Shown here one piece after another: positions 43,076-54,385 of a stretch of 64,000 nucleotides of DNA. Source of the DNA: Mixophyes australis (taxonomy: Eukaryota > Chordata > Amphibia > Anura > Limnodynastidae); the NCBI GenBank assembly GCA_036250195.1, contig JAVHZZ010000003.1:334267875-334331874 (forward strand), in the 5' to 3' direction. The position numbers and the translations under genes are program-made. Every line of letters begins with the position of its first letter. Position 1 is the stretch's first letter. The notes beneath the pieces were generated by a model that saw nothing but the letters and a program-made list of their open reading frames with translations, had not been told where the DNA came from and did no database searches.

Positions 43076-45006
43076 CTCTCATCTATCTTTTTCATTTAGA
43101 CTCTGTCCCCTTTCCCTGTTTAAACAAGATATACACCAAGTTGTATAGAGTTTTTCAGTTTTATTTACTTGTATATTTGTTCTTTAACATTGAAAGACAC
43201 TGACTTTTTGCATATGAATAAACAAAACAGGAATAATAATCACTAAATTTCTCCAACAAATAAATATTAAAAGCCAGAAGTCCAAGTCATAAAATGTCAC
43301 AGATTCTCCCTTAACATTTAGCTGCTGACTACAATAAACTCTGCTACATTTGTATATAGGGGTGAGGGTTGTAACAGTATAATTCTTTTTTAACCATAAA
43401 AAGAACAATGTAGAGTTCATTACAATTTTGTTTGTTTGCCGTTATAAGTTATCAGTAAGCAAAGTGCAATATAAGGAACCGTTTTTTTTTTTAAATCATT
43501 TCATTCATTCTGTAACCTTAGCAAAAAAAATCTGGTATTTTTCACGAGCACATTTTACCAGAAACAGTTTCCATATTTTTGTGTTATTAAAAGACCTTCC
43601 TAATAAAGTAAGATACGAATCCATATAAATCCTGGATGTACTTTAATGTTTACAACCACAGAGGTTGAGTTGCTAGGCGAAATGATTGCATGCCACATTT
43701 ACTAAACGTTTAAAGATGTTATCTGTCTTGTTTCTCTCCATCTACTGTAAATACTACCAGCAGCAACACTCTAGACCAATAACAGACTGCAGGGCATGTC
43801 AGGAGTGAACTTGCTCCTGGCTACCTGAAAGTAATTGATAATCTCTGTAATAACTTAGTGATGTCAAAGTCCTTTCCTGTCTGCACCACTTTTTTCCACA
43901 ATTAGCAGGAGCTGTATCTGACAAGTCTTGCTCTAAGTTTTTATTATTACGCAATTTGAGCATATTTGTAAGGAATTTTAATGAAACTGTAAAGCGGACC
44001 TGTAATGTTTCGGCTAAAGGCCATATTATATAGTGCCTAGTTCCATATTTATGTCGTAAATAAGGATTCTCTTGATGCTTTGTTCTGCCATTCAAAGAGA
44101 GCATCGGCCGACTCTTTATAGGACATTGCACAAAACACTGTAGAAAATAATTTTATTTTGCTGAAACATGGCAAGATCAAGTAAAGTAACAATTTGACAT
44201 TAATATATGTCAAAGACTGTTTTACTGAGCAAGACAATATACATAGAATATACATCATGCTCTCTTTCACTTGTTTTCAACAGGATTCCATGTTAGGAGG
44301 GGAGGAGCCTAACTCAGCAGACATAGTGTGAATGACTTCTTGGCAGTCTTGTATTAGATCTCATTAGGACACTGTCCTAAAGATGTGGGAGGAGTTTGTG
44401 TGTCTGTAATAAAGTATGGAGGTTATAGTTTACTTTTTGTTTTAACAGAGCTGCAGTGAAAAGTCCGACACTGAAGAATGGATTTTGCGCTCATGGTTCA
44501 TGATCATATTATTCACACTAATACACCCTCACAACTGTCCGAATCCTCACTCTAGGCCACATTAGCTGCTCATGTTTCAGCTGTGCCCTCTTCCACTTTG
44601 AATGTAAAGTCACTAATGCGCAGGGTCTACCTTGTATGTCCTGGTTTCCCTACTGTACGGCGCTGCGGAGCACTGTGGCGCCGTACGATAATAATAGTAA
44701 TGATTTATATCTGAAAATCCAGATGTTTATATAGACATTAGGAATATGGAGTGTGGGGCAAGGCAATATTTTTGTTTATGTAAAGCACTGTATTTTTTAA
44801 TGTTTGACATTATTTTTATAACAACAAAAGTAAATACTATTTTTTTCTACACTGCCCAAATAATATTTAAAGTACAAGTATAGCCAAAATATAACAAAGT
44901 CTGTGCATTTCTGAGCCATGTTATGAGGAGTGTGCTTTAACTAAGCTGGCAGGGTTTGAGTGGCAGATTGGTTACTTGATGTGCAGAACTGCATTGTGTA
45001 GATTAA
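43076..45006. other. TASP1 intron, no recognised element
   Basis: AT-rich intron. A short GTACGGCGCTGCGGAGCACT segment near 44655 resembles the LINE/SINE tail. Nothing else recognised. Confidence 0.5.
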
Positions 45007-45633
45007 TTGATTATCAGAATCCGCATTTTGACTTGTATGAACTCCCAGCAGGAAATATATGTGGGCGGAGCTTTAGTAGAATGGTACAGTAACACCGAAT
45101 AGCGTGTTTTACCTCATACTTGTCTATATTCTGGGAGATCCTGGGACATTTCGTGTCATCAGAACCTTCACGTCAAGGCCTGCTTCTGTTTGCTTCTTGT
45201 AAAGACACATTTGTAGGTTTGCTTGACAAATAGAAGGGCTGTGTTGTAAGATGTAAGGATGAATTTATTTTGTTGGAGAAACTAGTGGTGGAGCAGAAGT
45301 GGAAGACAATGTCAAGGGAGTCACAATCAAAGATTCAGTCCACAGTGGGAGGACATAGGAGGAATTACATTAAAGAGGTTTGATAGACAATGGGGTCGTA
45401 ATAGGATCGGAGGTATGTGAGCCAGGCAGTAAAGATAACAAAGAATTGTGGGAGTGGACCTGGGCGGGGGATAAATAGCAGCAATACAAAGGTGGAGTGG
45501 AGCGGAGAGACAGATTGTGTGGACTTCAAAAGAATGATGGAGGGGCGGGGTTCTGTGTGTATGGCACTGACGTTGTGTGGAGAGGGCAGGATGTCTACTC
45601 AGCCATCTTGTCTGTCTTGAGTCGTGGAGTGTG
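45007..45633 (+). repeat. 627-bp direct duplication, left copy
   Basis: From TTGATTATCAGAATCC to GTCGTGGAGTGTG. Reading base by base I find no difference from 48421-49047. The contents show weak resemblance to the non-coding part of the - strand LINE around 18.8 kb, but no gene. Confidence 0.95.
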
Positions 45634-45634
45634 T

Positions 45635-46714
45635 AATAATTATGGCCTACATTTTACTGCCAACTATAGTCAGTCATCTATAGAATTTCTTGATTTAGAA
45701 ATCTTCATACAAAATAACAGTATAACAACCAAAACATATAGGAAACAAGTGGATGTTAACAGCTACATCCTTTCTACTAGCCATCACCATCCACAGTGGC
45801 TTAAAAGCATTCCTTTTAGTCAATTCACGAGGATTAGACGCAATTGCAGTAACTTGCAGGATTATATCACTCAGGGTACTGAACTCAAGTCACAATTCCA
45901 GGAGAAGCAGTATGATAATCGTATCATTGACACAGCATTTAACAAGCTTCAAAATACTGATCGAAATCAATTACTCAAATATAAAATACCTTTACAACCC
46001 AACCCCTGCAAAGAAGCAGTCCCTGTGAATAACCAAATATACTTTGTTTCAGATTTTTCCAATCAAGCAAACCACTTGAAACACATTATTTACAAACACT
46101 GGCATATTGTACAGAAGGATGAAATCTTAGGTCCTCTGATTTCAGCTAAACCCAAAGTAGTCTTCAGGAAAGCGCCAGATATCAAGAAGTTTTTAGTCCA
46201 TAATCACATTAAAGATAACACTGTACACCCCAACTGGCTGACCAAAAATATACAGAAACCAGGCTTTTACCACTGTGGCAAATGTATTAACTGCCGTACA
46301 ATCCAACATAACAGTACCCAAGGAACTACTGAGGTTTACTCATCTCACAATCAAAAAAAGTACTTAGTCAAAGACTTCATAACGTGTAACACCAAGAACG
46401 TCATTTACCTCATACAATGCCCATGTGGCAAGCAATATATAGGCCGAACAATCAGACCCTTAAAGGTCAGAATTGGTGAGCACATCAGAAACATAAGAAA
46501 TGGGCTCGATAAACACCACCTCTCCAGCCATTTTAAAATTGAACATAATTGTGATCCTACTGGGTTAAAGTTTCTGGGTATCAAATGTGTATACAATAAC
46601 TGGCGAGGAGGGGACCCCATTAAAAACATTAACACAGAAGAAAGCAAATTGATCCTCTATTTTGACACTTTATCACCACGAGGACTGAATATGGAATTCG
46701 ACATCTCAATGTAG
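45635..46714 (+). CDS. Penelope-type RT C terminus with GIY-YIG endonuclease (partial)
   Basis: About 360 codons are open; the frame continues upstream into the flanking duplication only by chance. The start is truncated, beginning near NNYGLHFTANYSQSSIEFLD, the thumb-side end of a Penelope reverse transcriptase. YRKQVDVNSYIL and IPFSQFTRIRRNC follow, both typical of the family. A cysteine cluster, HCGKCINC, lies near 46270. Then comes the GIY-YIG nuclease: VIYLIQCPCGKQYIGRT at about 46400-46450, with the following arginine in VRIGEH. The C terminus ends near SPRGLNMEF, as usual for Penelope proteins. The catalytic RT residues are not included, so this copy is not autonomous. Confidence 0.92.
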   Translation, partial: NNYGLHFTANYSQSSIEFLDLEIFIQNNSITTKTYRKQVDVNSYILSTSHHHPQWLKSIPFSQFTRIRRNCSNLQDYITQGTELKSQFQEKQYDNRIIDTAFNKLQNTDRNQLLKYKIPLQPNPCKEAVPVNNQIYFVSDFSNQANHLKHIIYKHWHIVQKDEILGPLISAKPKVVFRKAPDIKKFLVHNHIKDNTVHPNWLTKNIQKPGFYHCGKCINCRTIQHNSTQGTTEVYSSHNQKKYLVKDFITCNTKNVIYLIQCPCGKQYIGRTIRPLKVRIGEHIRNIRNGLDKHHLSSHFKIEHNCDPTGLKFLGIKCVYNNWRGGDPIKNINTEESKLILYFDTLSPRGLNMEFDISM

Positions 46715-46817
46715 AATATGTCTTTACTATCATAAACATCTTATCTGCATTGGTTGCAAGTTGTGGACATGTAGTGTCTATGCCTTTTTGTCCCCTTGGG
46801 TAAAAGATCTCCATGCA

Positions 46818-46936
46818 AACTACGGTCATACCACCCTGGTGATGCCCAATCTCCGTCGACCTTGGAAGCCAAGCAGGTTGGAGCTGGCTTAGTACCGGGA
46901 AGGGAGACCTCCCGGGAATATCCAGTACAGTAGTAG
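46818..46936 (+). pseudogene. 5S-rRNA-like sequence inside the Penelope element
   Basis: About 119 bp, close to the 5S length of 120, aligns end to end with vertebrate 5S rRNA. Shared blocks include CATACCACCCTG, GGAAGCCAAGCAGG (box A region), TTAGTACC, GGGAGACC and CGGGAATA (intermediate element and box C). There are many substitutions (for example GATGCCCAATCTCCGTCGAC). The terminal helix is shortened to CTAC/GTAG. It is in the same orientation as the element. It is either a 5S-derived SINE/pseudogene or sequence adopted by the element; the internal Pol III promoter blocks are partly kept. Confidence 0.85.
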
Positions 46937-47689
46937 ACATGTAGTAGATCCATCCCAATAGAGTGACAAATAGTAGCAGGACACGCCACCTCTCGCTTAC
47001 CATGATGTTGTATCACCTTAAACCATCATGTAGGAAATCCTTTACAATTTATACTTACCTTGGAAGGATGCCTCTTTATGTGTTTAATGATGGCTAATAT
47101 TGCCATTCTTTTTATTTTAATATGTCTAACCTCATGTATATAAACATAGTTACTTATTAGAATCAGTTCATCCATTTATTTAATTATCCTAGTAGTTATC
47201 ATTGTCATCATTTAGGCTAGTTAATCATAGAGGTCTTAAAGCATCAGTCCTGTATGTATCAGCCATACATTTATAATTATGATTAGTATAATTCTGACTT
47301 GTCATTAGTCCAATTAAACATCTTAGCTTATGTAGAAATAAATGGAGCTTTACTACATGTTAGAATTACTATACATCAAACGGTCGTGGTTGCCTTTATA
47401 TGTTTATTATTTTTTCAATGTTACCAATATAATCTGTTACATAAATCCATATTAGGGTTATCAATTGGCTTGTATTAACCTTTGTTATGTAATTACATTT
47501 TTAATATTTGCCGCTACCACCCTGATATGATAGACTTATTATCACCTATATATTTATATGATCTGGTTGACGTTTAGATCTTAATACAATGAATGCAGGC
47601 CCAGTAACAAATCATCAATTACACTCTATTAAATAATCATTTATTGTCAATATATAAGGAAGCACATTAGATGCTCCCTTCATACCACA

Positions 47690-47731
47690 TCCCCTGAAGA
47701 AATCTGCTCCTGCAGATGAAACGCGTTGGGA
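47690..47731 (+). ncRNA. Hammerhead ribozyme motif in the Penelope pLTR region
   Basis: The conserved core is complete in order. TCCC (helix I strand) is followed by CTGAAGA, then a 6-bp helix II (ATCTGC, loop TCCT, GCAGAT) and GAAA. A minimal helix III (C, GC loop, G) and TT follow, then GGGA, which pairs with TCCC. This is the short-helix-III type described for Penelope elements, thought to cleave best as a dimer. The predicted cut is after 47727. Activity is inferred from the motif. Confidence 0.8.
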
Positions 47732-48420
47732 CACGCCCACATTTGTGACGTCACAGGATATCCGGTCCATGCGTTCCACTGTGGAACGCACGCCAGGCTC
47801 TCCATCATCACACTGCAGCATCGCTAGGGACACAGTTGATATCTGTTCCCGTGAGCTCCACCGCTAGCCTTACTGTTTTCATCCTGTCTACTATAGTGAT
47901 ATTCGCCGGATAACCGCAACACACATCAGGTATCTGGACAGTTTTTGTATCCCCATTTGGATTAGTGCTTTTTGCGTTATCAGGTCATTTTTTTTTAGTT
48001 ATTTTTCCACCAGGACTTTCATGAGTGCTTCTATTTGGACTGTATTTTTGCACTTTACGGATTTTCTATTTTTATTTTAATTTTTTTGTATTTTTATTCT
48101 CTTAGTTTATTTATTTTAATTCTATTGTTATTTTTATTCCATGCATGTGTTCGTGTACCAATTTCATCATCGTTGGAATTATTCATTCCCCCTATTTCTC
48201 TGGAACTGGTTATTTATACTAATTAAATTCACTGTTTTTACTAATCTGCACTATTTCATGTTAAATATCTATTTCTATTAATAGTTTCCACTTATAATAT
48301 AGGTTTGTTCCAGGCAATTTGAGCGCATTAATTTATTATACATTGCATATTACACAGGAAGGGATTCCTGAATTATTGCTGCTCTTGCCGTTTGGGGTTG
48401 AGCGCAGGTCCTTTTTTGAT

Positions 48421-49047
48421 TTGATTATCAGAATCCGCATTTTGACTTGTATGAACTCCCAGCAGGAAATATATGTGGGCGGAGCTTTAGTAGAATGGTA
48501 CAGTAACACCGAATAGCGTGTTTTACCTCATACTTGTCTATATTCTGGGAGATCCTGGGACATTTCGTGTCATCAGAACCTTCACGTCAAGGCCTGCTTC
48601 TGTTTGCTTCTTGTAAAGACACATTTGTAGGTTTGCTTGACAAATAGAAGGGCTGTGTTGTAAGATGTAAGGATGAATTTATTTTGTTGGAGAAACTAGT
48701 GGTGGAGCAGAAGTGGAAGACAATGTCAAGGGAGTCACAATCAAAGATTCAGTCCACAGTGGGAGGACATAGGAGGAATTACATTAAAGAGGTTTGATAG
48801 ACAATGGGGTCGTAATAGGATCGGAGGTATGTGAGCCAGGCAGTAAAGATAACAAAGAATTGTGGGAGTGGACCTGGGCGGGGGATAAATAGCAGCAATA
48901 CAAAGGTGGAGTGGAGCGGAGAGACAGATTGTGTGGACTTCAAAAGAATGATGGAGGGGCGGGGTTCTGTGTGTATGGCACTGACGTTGTGTGGAGAGGG
49001 CAGGATGTCTACTCAGCCATCTTGTCTGTCTTGAGTCGTGGAGTGTG
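48421..49047 (+). repeat. 627-bp direct duplication, right copy
   Basis: Same sequence as 45007-45633 at a constant offset of 3,414 bases. The match ends at GAGTGTG; beyond it the left copy enters Penelope sequence (TAATAATTATGG) and the right copy continues into intron (GCTGATTAAGAG). Confidence 0.95.
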
Positions 49048-50061
49048 GCTGATTAAGAGTTCGCCTTGTGGACATCAGTTCACTTATGTTTTTTTGGGGT
49101 TTTATGTGTGTGTTTTTTAAAAAAATATGTTGCTTCACAACTTGATAGCATTTTAATCCTGATCTGTAGTTGGATTTAACAACAATTGCCCAATGTGCTT
49201 CAACTGCTTGGATCTATGTAGTATTGATATCTGTACATTGTCTCTCATTCCCAGCTTCAGAGCTGTATGAGATGGCAACTCTCCCCCTCATCAGGTTTTT
49301 AAAGCATGTCAACATTTAACATAGGAAAGGAAGAAGAGAGAGCATGCTGGGTGAATCTAATTCATTATAAACACTTAGCAGGACATTTATATAAACTAAA
49401 AAAAGTGATGATGCCCAAAGAATCCAATTCAGTGTTAAATTTTGTAGTCTACACTTGAAAAATAACAGAACCAGATTGCTGTGTGCAACACCACTTCTTC
49501 TTTTGCACCATTCTTTGACATACCCCCCCCCCTTCCTTCCTTCCTTAAGTGGGCATTTAATTTTTTTAGGTATAATAGAGTTCAGTGATACATAGGTTTA
49601 TTAGGATTATTGACGTCTGTGTAAGTTGTGTACTGTAGCCAATGGTGATGTCCGTCTCTAATTAATATGTTGTTTCTGTATTCCGTTGTCTCCCTGTGAG
49701 TGTTTATCGTGTCTAAGTATGTTATCATTCATTTTGCTTGTATTGATATTGTTGGCATAGTACAAAACGTGACCTTACCGTATTATGTTAAAAGTAAAAG
49801 AAAAATGGTATTGAGTAACTGTGACAACACAAGGGTTCTTGAGGTTACAATAATACAGTGTGTATCTAATAAACTGTGTTCTATTTATTTTATGCCAATA
49901 TAAACAATGCAAAAACTATTACGTGTGTCTCGTGACCTTCTCAACTGAAATGAAATGCTTACATTTCCTTTCCAGTATTTATAGTAGAATCAGTTTACAT
50001 TAAAGGCTGCCTCTGTGACTTGTTAATATTCCTTCAAGCAATTGCTGTTATTACTCCACAG
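49048..50061. other. TASP1 intron before the catalytic exon
   Basis: AT-rich intron with a C-run and CCTT repeats near 49527-49549. It ends in the acceptor ACTCCACAG. No other feature. Confidence 0.55.
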
Positions 50062-50181
50062 GAGAATGACTCAGGAACTCTGGACACTGTTGGAGCAATA
50101 GTTGTTGACCAAGATGGGAATGTAGCTGCTGCTGTCTCCAGTGGAGGATTAGCCATGAAACATCCTGGAAGAGTTGGCCAG
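50062..50181 (+). CDS. TASP1: TASP1 internal exon (4th in window, autocleavage site and catalytic threonine)
   Basis: This 120-nt, 40-codon, phase-0 exon encodes ENDSGTLD, TVGAIVVDQDGNVAAAVS and SGGLAMKHPGRVGQ. In taspase the proenzyme cuts itself between Asp and Thr of the LDTVG motif, releasing the threonine that becomes the N-terminal nucleophile of the beta subunit (human Thr234). Here the aspartate codon is 50083-50085 and the threonine codon 50086-50088, both intact. The SGG motif, part of the Ntn-hydrolase core around the active site, is also kept. The acceptor is CAG at 50059-50061 and the donor gtgaac at 50182. The exon sits about 300 bp before an antisense LINE and about 1 kb after the Penelope insertion. 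Nothing suggests the gene is broken here. Confidence 0.97.
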
Positions 50182-50889
50182 GTGAACACATTTTTATTTG
50201 AAACATGCATTGCCCGTTGTTTTTTTATTAATACTATTGTCCACCTGAAGTCAAATAATTGACTAAAGGGACCAATTCTCTCTCCATGCCATTTCTGAGC
50301 CACTTAACCGTGCTTCAGGCTTCAGCATCCTTTTTTCACTGTAAGGACAGTTAAATCTGCTGTATTCAGCACCCTAGTGTTAGGAACTTGGCTATTCAAA
50401 ATGTGCTTGACTGTTGTGACAGGAAAAATATGTATTCGATGGGGCATGAAGGGGAGAATGCATATAAATATTTGTACCTCAAGGACTTGTTTTTTTTGGT
50501 TTTTTTTTATCAAATATTTTTATAAAATTTTTAAACAGTGCAAAAAAAATCAAACCTATTTCTGATATACATTTGAAACCACATTTGGTAACTGCACCTA
50601 AAAAGTAAAATATAACAATCAATGCAAAGTAGACTACTATCCACAGAGCATAATGGGATGCATTAAATGACTTATAACCCTCTACTTCAACTGTCTTCTT
50701 CACCCTAAGGGAAACCATATGAAAGTTGCGGCGTAAGTGGCTCTGGTCACCAACAACTAGGAGCTAGGCTTCTAATTTGTGGAAGGGCGAATATGAGGAG
50801 TAAAGAGATTCTCAACCAGGATCAACTAGCCCCTATCTTATAGTATCTTGGCATAGCATTTTGAGATTCATATGTAAACCTTTCATGTC

Positions 50890-53800
50890 CTACAGCCTCG
50901 TTAACCAGCTATCAAATTCAGGTCCCTTCTGAGCTATCCATGTTATAGCAATAATGACTTTGGCTAAGGCCAGGAGATTACGGACATATCTAGTCTTGTT
51001 CCTCCCCAGAATCAGATCAACCCCCAGACCAAACACACATTTCTTAGGAAATAGGAGTGGAACCTCAACACCAGTATCTTGTATGCCTGACACCACCAGC
51101 GACCATAAATTCCCGTCTACAGGACAGCTCTATAACAGGTGCCAGAAGGTAGCAGGGTCACCCCCACATTTCAGGCAAACGGCATCCAGCCTGGCACCCA
51201 TCTGGAGCAACCTATGTGGAGAGTAGTATATACTGTGCAGGAGATATAGCTGAATTTTTCTATAGCGGGTACAGGAGGTAACTTCTCTGGCACTGTCCAA
51301 AATAGAGCTGCAATTTACATCAGTGACTGCCCAGATCCATCTCCCAGCTGAAGCGTAATCCCTCTAAATCGTCAGTAGTAAGAAAGGAGAGGACGTTGGC
51401 CTATGGTATGGATATAGTTTTAATGGAACCTGCCTAAGAAGCGAGCGGAAGGGGTCTGCTCTAAAAATAAGGGGAGTACTGCCAAACTGTGCCAGTAATG
51501 CATGTCAGAGCTGGAGGTAGGTATAAAAGAGGCAGTTCGGTATGGAGAATTCAATCTGTAACTGAGCAAAAGATTTAAGGGTACATTTAACATATACCTG
51601 TCCGAGGGTGAGGACCCCTGCAGCTCGCCACTGGGGGAACTGTTTTAACTTAAAAATTTCAGACAAGGCCAAATTAATCCACAGAGGAGTGTCAGGATCG
51701 AAGCCTGCAGTCTCCGATGTCTTACTCATGATATTCCAGATCATCAAGGCCTGTCTAAGCAATGGGGGGACTGCTCTCATTATCCGGTCACCAGTTAAGT
51801 GCTTGTATTGGTGGTCTAATGAATCCAGTCCACTTTGCAAGCAGACCCAGTAAATCATCTGTCGGGGAAGCTCCCAACCACCCCTGGAGATGTGTTAACT
51901 GTGTGGCAAGGTAGTATGTCCTAAAGTCTGCCAAGGCTAGGCCCACGGATGCACAGAATTGACACAACAAGGTCAACCTAATTCATTCCCGCCTCTACCC
52001 CCAGACCAGAGTGGATAAGTGCCTGTTAATCTGAGAAAAAATGCACCCTGGGAGGTAGGTAGGGGAGTGGTGCAGTGAATACAGGAATTTGGGCTGAAGG
52101 ATAATTTTAATGAGATTCACTCTGACCAACATAGACAAATGAAGTCCCGTCCAGGTAGAGATCTTGGCCCGAAGGTAACTGGTCACAGGGTCTATACTAA
52201 GTGACACATAGTCAGCGACTAAGTTGGTGACACAGATTCCCAGATATTTAAATTTCAGAGTCCACTGTAACGAGTGGGCCCCACCAGTAACTGTCGGAAG
52301 ACCCCTATCAGGGAAAATGTTAGACTTGGACCAGTTAATCTTCAGGAGAAAACACATCCACAAGCTGCAGAAGGGTGGTCAGAGACGTCCCAGAGTCCTT
52401 CAAAAACAGGAGCATATCGTCTGCATAAAGCGCGATTTAGTCGTCCCTGTCCTCTGCCCTGAGTGCACCTATGCCGGGATGTGCCCATATCATACTCTAT
52501 AGCAAAGGCAAACAGAGCAAGGGAGAGAGGACAACACTGTCTTGTACCCCTACTTAGGTCAAAAGGAGAGGTAGTATGGCCATTGATTCTAATGCTAACC
52601 GCAGGGGCGGAATACAGCAGTTTGACTCAGGAGAGAAATCTAGGGACAATGCCAAAGTTATTCATAACTGCCCATAAGTATTCACACTCCACAGAATCGA
52701 ATGCCTTGGCCGCATCTATGGATACAACCACTGCATCACTCACATGTCCCCCCGGCATCTGTAAATGGGTAAACAAACGTCTAAAAGGAAATGGCTGTAG
52801 AGTTCGCAGGCATAAAGCCTGTCTGGTCTGGATGGATCAGCTGGGCAATTACCGTGTTTAGTCTTATAGAGAGTATTTTAGCAAGAATCTTAACATCCGT
52901 TGTTAGTAGAGAGATGGGTCTATAGGACTCGGGTAGTAGCGGATCCTTACCGGGCTTAGGAATATCTACTATCATTGCCTCTGACATGGAAGATGGTAAA
53001 GTGGCTGCATTGAAGAACTCACTATTTTTATCTAATAGTGCAGAAATAAAGAAGCCAGAAAACTGTTTGTATAGCTCTATGGGCAATCCTTCAACCCCTG
53101 GACCTTTATTACAAGGAAAAGATGCTATAGCCACCTCAGTTTCCTCTACAGTGATGAGGCCTTCAAGATAGTCCACACTCTCCAGAGAAAGCCTAGGGAG
53201 ACGTACTCGGGTCATGTAATCATAATTGAAGAGCGGAATAGTCTGCCCTTGAGGTATACAAGTCTGAGTAATAAGCTTGGAATACAATAGCAATATGTTC
53301 AGTCTCAAAATGGGTAGTGCCCAACCAATCGGTAATGGCAGAGATACTATTATTTTGTAGTTTCGTCCTTGCCTTTATGCCATAAGGCTACCACTTTTAT
53401 CCCCCATGCATACATAGCGTGCCTGGAGAAGAGAAGCCGGCCGTTGGATTTATCGATCAAATAGTCTGTCCATGCCTTCTGTGTATGCAACCAGGTCAGT
53501 CGATCAGCTGATAGCCATGATGTCAGATATACCCTCTCCAAATCCTGACAGGTCTGTTCTAATCTTCATTCTTCTGCTCTAGAGAATCGTTTACGACCCT
53601 CCACACGGTTAATGAGGGTGCCTCGGAGAAATGCCTCCCAATCAGCCACTAGGTCACTACCCGCCCCTATAAGCGTGAGCCAAAATGGATTAAGCTTCCA
53701 GAAGCAGATACCAGCATTTGGGACAAGGGCAGCAACCAGCAGGATCAGAGAGTGATCAGATATGCCCCTAGGGAGATAGCTGACCTCCTGCACCAATGGA

Positions 53801-54385
53801 GCCAATCTATTAGAAACCAATGCTAGATCAATTCTGGAAAAGGTGTGATGGGACATAGAGTAGCATGAAAAAAGCTTTTGTACTGGAAATGACTTCTCCA
53901 AATATCAATTAACCCCATGTCAGCTACCAATTTGGCAAAATCTCCCATACAAACCACTGGGACATGCGGGGAGATTGCAATAAACTTGGAGGCCTTCTTA
54001 AACACTTCAGAATTTAAAGGCGGGGGATATACACAGTTAAGAATACAAATGGAAAATTGTCTATTAATGACCGAAGAAATACATATCAACCGTATGGGTC
54101 CAGCAGAGCCTCTTCAAGTGCAAACTGTAAATTTTTCCTAACCAGTACCGAAACCCCTCGTGAAGGTATTTAATGTACAGAATGATAAGCCCATCCCACC
54201 CAAGACTTTTTTTAGGGCCAGAACACGGCCCCCCACCAGATGAGTCTTGACCTGGCACTCTATGTCAGGATTATATTTTTTAGTTTAACGACTAAGGATC
54301 TTTTGACCCTGTTATTGAGTCCCTGCACGTTCCAGGCAAGGAATCGAAGTCCCCCGTTCACCACCCTAGTGGAACCCATCATTTA
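50890..54385 (-). pseudogene. Decayed LINE ORF2 (endonuclease, RT, zinc finger)
   Basis: Pieces appear in the expected order on the - strand. An APE-type endonuclease start, LRFLAWNVQGLNNRVKR, lies near 54300. Its C-terminal SRIDLALVSN and YLPRGISDHSLIL segments lie at about 53850-53730. A linker (SADRLTWLHTQKAWTDYLI) is near 53490. Reverse transcriptase (GPGVEGLPIELYKQF, PESYRPISLLTTDVKILAKI, HPDQTGFMP) spans 53110-52800, with later RT/thumb pieces near 52360-52000. A CLKCGGDP zinc-finger remnant lies near 51180, and the C-terminal ALAKVIIAITW near 50960. The FADD-type catalytic segment between 52800 and 52360 is damaged. There are at least six frame changes or stops. Not functional. Confidence 0.85.

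Larger units (their letters stand above)
45634..48420 (+). mobile_element. Penelope-like element, 5'-truncated, 2,787 bp
   Basis: The insertion lies exactly between two identical 627-bp copies. In order it has the C-terminal part of a Penelope reverse transcriptase with a GIY-YIG endonuclease (to 46714), a 5S-rRNA-like segment (46818-46936) and AT-rich sequence. A hammerhead ribozyme motif at 47690-47731 sits inside what should be the element's terminal pLTR-like region. The right end is TTGAGCGCAGGTCC then TTTTTTGA. The N-terminal and catalytic part of the reverse transcriptase and any upstream pLTR copy are missing. The open frame and perfect duplication point to a recent event. Confidence 0.88.

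Noticed and set aside
41562..43082. Long - strand open frame of 506 codons (and overlapping 458- and 290-codon frames)
   Set aside because: They arise from a 41-bp tandem repeat with no stop in any - strand register. Three different frames are equally open, the protein would be pure repeat, and there is no start context or recognisable domain.
45417..45620. Identical 67-codon frames at 45417-45620 and 48831-49034 as a duplicated small gene
   Set aside because: They lie in the 627-bp duplicated flank, have no recognised similarity, and are doubled only because the flank is doubled.
45634..48420. Interpreting the 627-bp repeats as LTRs or Penelope pLTRs
   Set aside because: The repeats lack the hammerhead motif and any Penelope coding sequence, and the ribozyme lies inside the single-copy insert, so they are duplicated flank rather than element termini.
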